From: Segatella copri
GTDB lineage: Bacteria; Bacteroidota; Bacteroidia; Bacteroidales; Bacteroidaceae
Assembly: GCF_019127135.1 (NCBI RefSeq)
Contig: NZ_JAHOEA010000008.1
Coordinates: 27,172-91,171, forward strand
Reading direction: 5' to 3'
DNA: 64,000 nt
The position numbers and the translations under genes were made by a program. The notes beneath the pieces were generated by a model. That model did no database searches. It saw only the letters and a program-made list of their open reading frames with translations, and was not told where the DNA came from. Below, in pieces: positions 59,954 to 64,000 of this stretch. Position 1 is the stretch's first letter; every line of letters starts with the position of its first letter.

Positions 59954-61435
59954 ATGAAAGAGCTAAAAGCATTAAACAAGCGCACTGCTCCTAAGAGCGT
60001 CGCTCCAGAGAAAATCATTCAGTTTGGTGAAGGTAACTTCCTCCGTGCATTCGTAGATTGGATTGTATGGAATATGAATAAGAAGACCGACTTCAACGGT
60101 TCTGTCGTTGTAGTACAGCCATTGGCTGGTGGTATGGTTGACTGGTTGAACGGTCAGGACTGCCTCTATCACGTAAACCTTCAGGGTAAGGAGAACGGCC
60201 AGGCTATCAATACATTGGAGCGTATCGACGTTATCAGCCGTGCGTTGAACCCATATTCTCAGAACCAGGCTTTCATGGCTTTGGCTGAGCAGCCAGAGAT
60301 GCGTTTCATCATCTCTAACACTACAGAGGCTGGTATTGCATTCGATGACTCTTGCAAGTTTACAGATGCTCCTGCAGCTTCTTATCCAGGCAAGTTGGTT
60401 CAGCTTTTGTTCCACCGCTATAAGTTCTTCGAGGGCGACCCAACCAAGGGTATGATCCTGATGCCATGTGAACTGATCTTCCTCAATGGTCACCACCTCA
60501 AGGAGTGCATCTATCAGTATATCGAGCTTTGGAAGGAAGACATGGGTGCTGATTACGAAGGCTTCAAGGAGTGGTTCACAAACCACTGCTACGTTTGCGC
60601 TACATTGGTAGACCGCATCGTTCCTGGTTTCCCACGCGACACCATCAAGGAGATTCAGCAGAAAATTTGCTACAAGGACAACCTCGTAGTTAAGGCAGAA
60701 AGCTTCCACCTCTGGGTTATCGAGAAGGCTGAAAACATGACAGTAGAGCAGATGCAGGAGGAGTTCCCAGCTCACAAGGCAGGTCTCCACGTGCTTATCA
60801 CAGATAATGAGAAGCCATACCACGAGCGTAAGGTTACTCTCCTCAATGGTCCTCATACAGTATTGAGCCCTGTTACATACCTCAGCGGTGTGAACATCGT
60901 TCGCGATGCTTGCGAGCACCCAGTATTGGGCAAGTACATCCACAAGGTACAGTTCGAGGAGTTGATGCAGACTCTGAACCTCCCTATGGATGAGCTGCAG
61001 AAGTTCGCTTCTGACGTATTGGAGCGTTTCGAGAATCCATTCGTAGATCATCAGGTAACAAGCATCATGCTCAACTCATTCCCTAAGTTTGAGACTCGTG
61101 ACCTCCCAGGTGTCAAGATTTACCTGGAGCGTAAGGGCGAGTTGCCACAGGGCTTGGTATTCGGTCTTGCAGCTATCATCACTTACTATAAGGGTGATGT
61201 TCGCGAGGATGGTGCTCCTATCCAGCCAAACGATGACCAGAAGATTATGGACAAGCTCACCGAGCTTTGGGCTACCGGCGATACTCAGAAGGTAGCTGAG
61301 GGCGTATTGGGCTTCGACTATATCTGGCACGAGGATTTGAACAAGACAGTTCCTGGCTTGACTGAGTTGGTTAAGAAGGATCTTGACCTTATTCAGGAGA
61401 AGGGCATGTTGGAAGCTGTTAAGACTATCCTCTAA
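59954..61435 (+). CDS. uxaB: tagaturonate reductase (altronate oxidoreductase)
   Basis: 493 residues. The N-terminal NAD-binding part reads IIQFGEGNFLRAFVDWIVWN; GMILMPCELIFLNGHHLKEC and NGPHTVLSPVTYLSGVN are typical of the mannitol dehydrogenase/UxaB family. It reduces tagaturonate to altronate in galacturonate breakdown, which fits growth on pectin. The codon use is strongly biased to the TTC/CTC/AAG type seen in highly expressed genes here. The related uxaA/uxaC are not in the window. Confidence 0.93.
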   Translation: MKELKALNKRTAPKSVAPEKIIQFGEGNFLRAFVDWIVWNMNKKTDFNGSVVVVQPLAGGMVDWLNGQDCLYHVNLQGKENGQAINTLERIDVISRALNPYSQNQAFMALAEQPEMRFIISNTTEAGIAFDDSCKFTDAPAASYPGKLVQLLFHRYKFFEGDPTKGMILMPCELIFLNGHHLKECIYQYIELWKEDMGADYEGFKEWFTNHCYVCATLVDRIVPGFPRDTIKEIQQKICYKDNLVVKAESFHLWVIEKAENMTVEQMQEEFPAHKAGLHVLITDNEKPYHERKVTLLNGPHTVLSPVTYLSGVNIVRDACEHPVLGKYIHKVQFEELMQTLNLPMDELQKFASDVLERFENPFVDHQVTSIMLNSFPKFETRDLPGVKIYLERKGELPQGLVFGLAAIITYYKGDVREDGAPIQPNDDQKIMDKLTELWATGDTQKVAEGVLGFDYIWHEDLNKTVPGLTELVKKDLDLIQEKGMLEAVKTIL

Positions 61436-61531
61436 TTAAGATGTTCGTTCATAAATCAAATAACGATTTATATTTGATAAAAGTTATAAGGTTTTGTGTT
61501 AGTTGTTAGCATTCATTTTCATGCTAATTAA

Positions 61532-61570
61532 TAAAGGCGGGGAGCTTGTGAAAGCGCCTCGCCTTTTTGC
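61532..61570. terminator. bidirectional terminator between uxaB and kup
   Basis: AAAGGCG-g-GG and CC-t-CGCCTTT with inner GC/GC pairs form a stem flanked by A and T runs. Confidence 0.75.
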
Positions 61571-63562
61571 TTATTGTCTGCTTTGTGATGTTTCAGAATC
61601 CTTAATGACCTTAATGACCTTGGCCTTAATGACCGGATGGTTGATGATGAGCGGCACTCTTTCTACCACTACCATGGAAGTGTCGAGGCCCAATGCCTTA
61701 GGCTCGTCAATACCTATCTTGCTGATAAGAGCGTAGATACTCATCAGCAGGTTCTGTTGGCGATTATCTGAACTCTCTGGGTAATATACGCGGTGAATGA
61801 TGATGAATCGGAAATCGCCCGGAATTCCGTATTTGCGCAGCGAAGGATAGGTGCTTCGCAAATCTACCTTTCCGTCTGTTACCAGATCTTCCACCACTTG
61901 TCGCAGATAGAGACTCACCCTAGGCTCTATGCGGAAGCCAATGTGCATGGTTACGCTGTAGAGGGTGTCGGGAATCAGGGTCTCGCAGTTGTACTCCAGC
62001 GTATCAGGTGTGTCAACAAACTCCATGTTGATAAGCCAGTAATGGTCAGCACGTTTCGGCTGCTTGTTGATGATGGAGTAGAGCAACTTGTCATCTACGG
62101 CACCTTCCTTGTTGGCGTGGTTCACATAAACCAGGTTGGAAGCATATTTAGGGATGCTCTCGTCGGCCTTGATGTCGGAGATAATCTGATAATAATCATC
62201 CAGCGGTTTGGTGCTGATATAATGGCGGCGTATCTTCATGGCTTTCACCCACACGTACATCATCAGGAACAGGATTCCGCCAATGAGCATCGTACACCAT
62301 CCACCTGCAAGAAACTTTGACAGATTGGCAGTCAGGAAGATGGCTTCGATGATGCAGTATGCGCCCATAAACAGCATCGTGAAAATCCGTGCCACTCCCT
62401 TGCTGTGCAGGTAGAAACCGAGCAGCAGGGTAGTCATCAGCATGGTGATGGTGATGGCGAGTCCGTAGGCTGCCTCCATGTGCGAGGAGTCGCGGAAGAG
62501 CAGGATGATGAGAACCACGCCGATGTACATGGCGAGGTTGATCATCGGGATATAGAGCTGCCCCTTAACATGGGTAGGATGCTTGATTCGCATGCGCGGC
62601 CAGAAGTGCAGGTTCATGGCTTCGCTTAATATGGAGAAGGTTCCGCTGATGAGTGCCTGGCTCGCAACGATTGCCGCACCCGTGGCCATGATGATGGCGA
62701 AGAACAGCATGCTCTGCGGCATGATGGCAAAGAACGGATTCACTGCCAGTGCCGTATCTGCATGATTCAGCACCCATGCTCCCTGTCCCAGATAGTTGAG
62801 AATGAGCATGGTCTTTACGAAGCCCCAGCTGATGGCGATGTTCTTTCTGCCGCAATGTCCCAGGTCGGAATAGAGAGCCTCGGCACCGGTAGTACAGAGA
62901 AATACGGCACCCAGAATCAGAAACCATTCAGGCGATTTTGCCAGCAGCATGGCAGCATAATAGGGGTTGAAAGCCTTCAGTATCAATGGGTAAGACGTGA
63001 TGCTGAAAGCTCCCATCACGCCCAGCAGCAGGAACCATAGCAGCATAAATACGCCAAATGATTTGCCAATACTCTCTGTGCCAAACCGCTGCACGAAGAA
63101 GATGATGGTGATGATGGCAAGGGTGATGGGGATAACTGGCAGGTTGGGACTGATGCTTTCGAGTCCTTCGATGGCTGTGGTCACGGTGATGGCAGGGGTG
63201 ATGATTCCGTCTGCCAGCAGGGTGCTTGCGCCAATGATGGCCAGTAGGTAAATCCACTTGTACTTGAGTCGGCGCAGCAAGGCATAGAGGGCGAGGATGC
63301 CTCCCTCGCCATTGTTGTCGGCACGCAGCGCCACGCATACATATTTGATGGTGGTCTGGAGGGTGAGTGTCCAGATGATGCATGACAGGGCGCCCAGGAT
63401 GGTGCTCTCGCTGATGCTTTCGCCCGTATGCAGGATGGCCTTCATCACATAGAGAGGTGATGTTCCGATGTCTCCGAATACAATGCCTAATGTAACGAGC
63501 AATCCCAGGAAGCCTACTCGGTGATGATTGCAGGCTACTGAACTTTCTGCTTTTTCTTTCAT
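61571..63562 (-). CDS. kup: KUP/HAK-family potassium transporter
   Basis: 663 residues. The first helix region (LGLLVTLGIVFGDIGTSPLY) carries the KUP signature GDIGTSPLYV. About 12 membrane helices fill residues 15-450; the C-terminal ~200 residues are the cytosolic regulatory domain. It imports K+ with H+. It has its own promoter. Confidence 0.95.
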   Translation of the reverse strand: MKEKAESSVACNHHRVGFLGLLVTLGIVFGDIGTSPLYVMKAILHTGESISESTILGALSCIIWTLTLQTTIKYVCVALRADNNGEGGILALYALLRRLKYKWIYLLAIIGASTLLADGIITPAITVTTAIEGLESISPNLPVIPITLAIITIIFFVQRFGTESIGKSFGVFMLLWFLLLGVMGAFSITSYPLILKAFNPYYAAMLLAKSPEWFLILGAVFLCTTGAEALYSDLGHCGRKNIAISWGFVKTMLILNYLGQGAWVLNHADTALAVNPFFAIMPQSMLFFAIIMATGAAIVASQALISGTFSILSEAMNLHFWPRMRIKHPTHVKGQLYIPMINLAMYIGVVLIILLFRDSSHMEAAYGLAITITMLMTTLLLGFYLHSKGVARIFTMLFMGAYCIIEAIFLTANLSKFLAGGWCTMLIGGILFLMMYVWVKAMKIRRHYISTKPLDDYYQIISDIKADESIPKYASNLVYVNHANKEGAVDDKLLYSIINKQPKRADHYWLINMEFVDTPDTLEYNCETLIPDTLYSVTMHIGFRIEPRVSLYLRQVVEDLVTDGKVDLRSTYPSLRKYGIPGDFRFIIIHRVYYPESSDNRQQNLLMSIYALISKIGIDEPKALGLDTSMVVVERVPLIINHPVIKAKVIKVIKDSETSQSRQ

Positions 63563-63637
63563 TTTTCTTCTCTTATTTAAATTAAATATTATCCTTTTGG
63601 AACATAAAAATGTCCTTTGTGATTATAAATTTGCGTG

Positions 63638-63645
63638 CAAAGGTA
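63638..63645 (-). promoter_or_regulatory. -7 box of kup
   Basis: Minus strand TACCTTTG, about 75 nt before the start codon. No other feature is seen between 63646 and 63779. Confidence 0.5.
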
Positions 63646-63779
63646 TAAACATAAGAGGCAAGACAGAATTTGTTTAACAAGATTTATCGGATTTAACCTT
63701 TATTTTTTGGCGATATGATGTAAATCTTTCATGACCGGACTCTTTGGGGGATTGAAAAATGAAAATGACCGGAAATGAA

Positions 63780-63817
63780 AAAGAAAAAGCCCCGCAGGAA
63801 TACTACCTGTGGGGCTT
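63780..63817 (-). terminator. terminator of the amidase gene
   Basis: Minus strand AAGCCCCACAGG pairs with CCTGCGGGGCTT (one G-U) around TAGTATT, followed by five T. Confidence 0.8.
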
Positions 63818-63865
63818 GAATCAACTTAAAAAAATAAATATGATGAAATCCTTTCCGAAAATCGG

Positions 63866-64000
63866 CTAGATGTGGAAATCTACCAACTTCAGCCATCGCT
63901 TGACATCAAACGACGGACAGTCTTTGTGAACGTTTGGCAAATCGTGGTGGCCCAGTATCTCTGCATCAGGATAGGAGAGGCAGAGGCTCTCCAGAAGCGA
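63866..64000 (-). CDS. N-acetylmuramoyl-L-alanine amidase, C-terminal end (cut by window)
   Basis: The last 44 codons of a minus-strand gene that runs out of the window. AEILGHHDLPNVHKDCPSFD and VKRWL match the C-terminal part of Bacteroidales Amidase_2 (T7-lysozyme-like) proteins, in which the His and Cys bind zinc. In Bacteroidales such genes often sit next to HU-like genes of the kind at 13567; here they are 50 kb apart. Confidence 0.8.
   Translation of the reverse strand, partial: SLLESLCLSYPDAEILGHHDLPNVHKDCPSFDVKRWLKLVDFHI

Noticed and set aside
59972..61051. 359-codon open frame on the minus strand
   Set aside because: Antisense to uxaB; the strong codon bias of uxaB removes stops from the other strand.
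62405..62629. 74-codon plus-strand frame and other small plus-strand frames in 61.8-63.2 kb
   Set aside because: All are antisense to kup.

Overview
The window looks like a Bacteroidales chromosome, most likely a gut Prevotella (Segatella copri-like) species. This rests on three things: the Bacteroidetes promoter pattern (TAnnTTTG with an upstream TTTG/TTG about 17-20 nt away) recurs before most transcription units on both strands; ribosome-binding sites are often weak or absent; and the gene families are typical of the group (Rnf complex, NfnSL-type fusion, PS-10/S37 peptidase, clostripain lipoprotein, DUF4248, DUF6371, Bacteroidales HU-like protein). The species is an inference. No rRNA, CRISPR array or intact insertion sequence is seen.

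Layout. 1-5.7 kb: a patatin/POTRA/beta-barrel protein, an S37 peptidase, tRNA-Lys and a MATE exporter. 5.7-14.2 kb: an accessory islet. It holds an AraC remnant, a 23-bp tandem array, an internally deleted ATPase gene, an EcoRI-family adenine methyltransferase coupled to a DUF262-HNH protein behind a long and highly folded leader, an unrecognised gene, and a replication-like module (tiny ORF, RecA-like ATPase, dense TGTATCA/TGATACA array, DUF6371 Toprim-like protein, DUF4248, HU-like protein). 14.2-18.4 kb: a TPP-riboswitch thiamine operon thiS-thiG-thiC-thiH. 18.5-19.5 kb: a Fur-family regulator and a cluster of four unannotated mini-ORFs. 19.6-34.6 kb: mostly housekeeping and envelope genes (GYF_2 protein, clostripain lipoprotein, valS, mazG, rnz, an ECF sigma/membrane-barrel pair, NfnSL-like oxidoreductase, serS, rpmA-rplU). 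34.7-35.7 kb: a gene-free stretch with two adjacent 22-bp-period tandem arrays, a candidate small RNA and a LacI-like palindrome. 35.7-52.6 kb: malic enzyme, TetR, acyltransferase-like protein, DUF2520, kdsC, maf, fur, purA, hisS, an esterase with a truncated second module, tRNA-Cys, small membrane proteins, rarA, a TRIC-like protein and a GH10-like protein. 52.7-58.5 kb: rseC followed by a complete rnfBCDGEA operon. 58.5-64 kb: a Gly/Asn-rich exported protein, uxaB, kup and the 3' end of an amidase gene.

How genes work together. Rnf (ferredoxin:NAD+ oxidoreductase, ion pumping), the NfnSL-like protein and NADP-malic enzyme all act on the ferredoxin/NAD(P)H pools of an anaerobe. The thi operon builds the thiazole and pyrimidine halves of thiamine, but thiE, thiD and thiF are not in the window. 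uxaB and the CE12-type esterase point to pectin use.

Most promising for novelty: the folded leader at 8611-8957 in front of the methyltransferase/DUF262-HNH pair; the heptamer array at 11763-11967 between an ATPase and a Toprim-like gene; the mini-ORF operon at 19075-19400; and the paired 22-bp arrays plus small RNA at 34902-35392.
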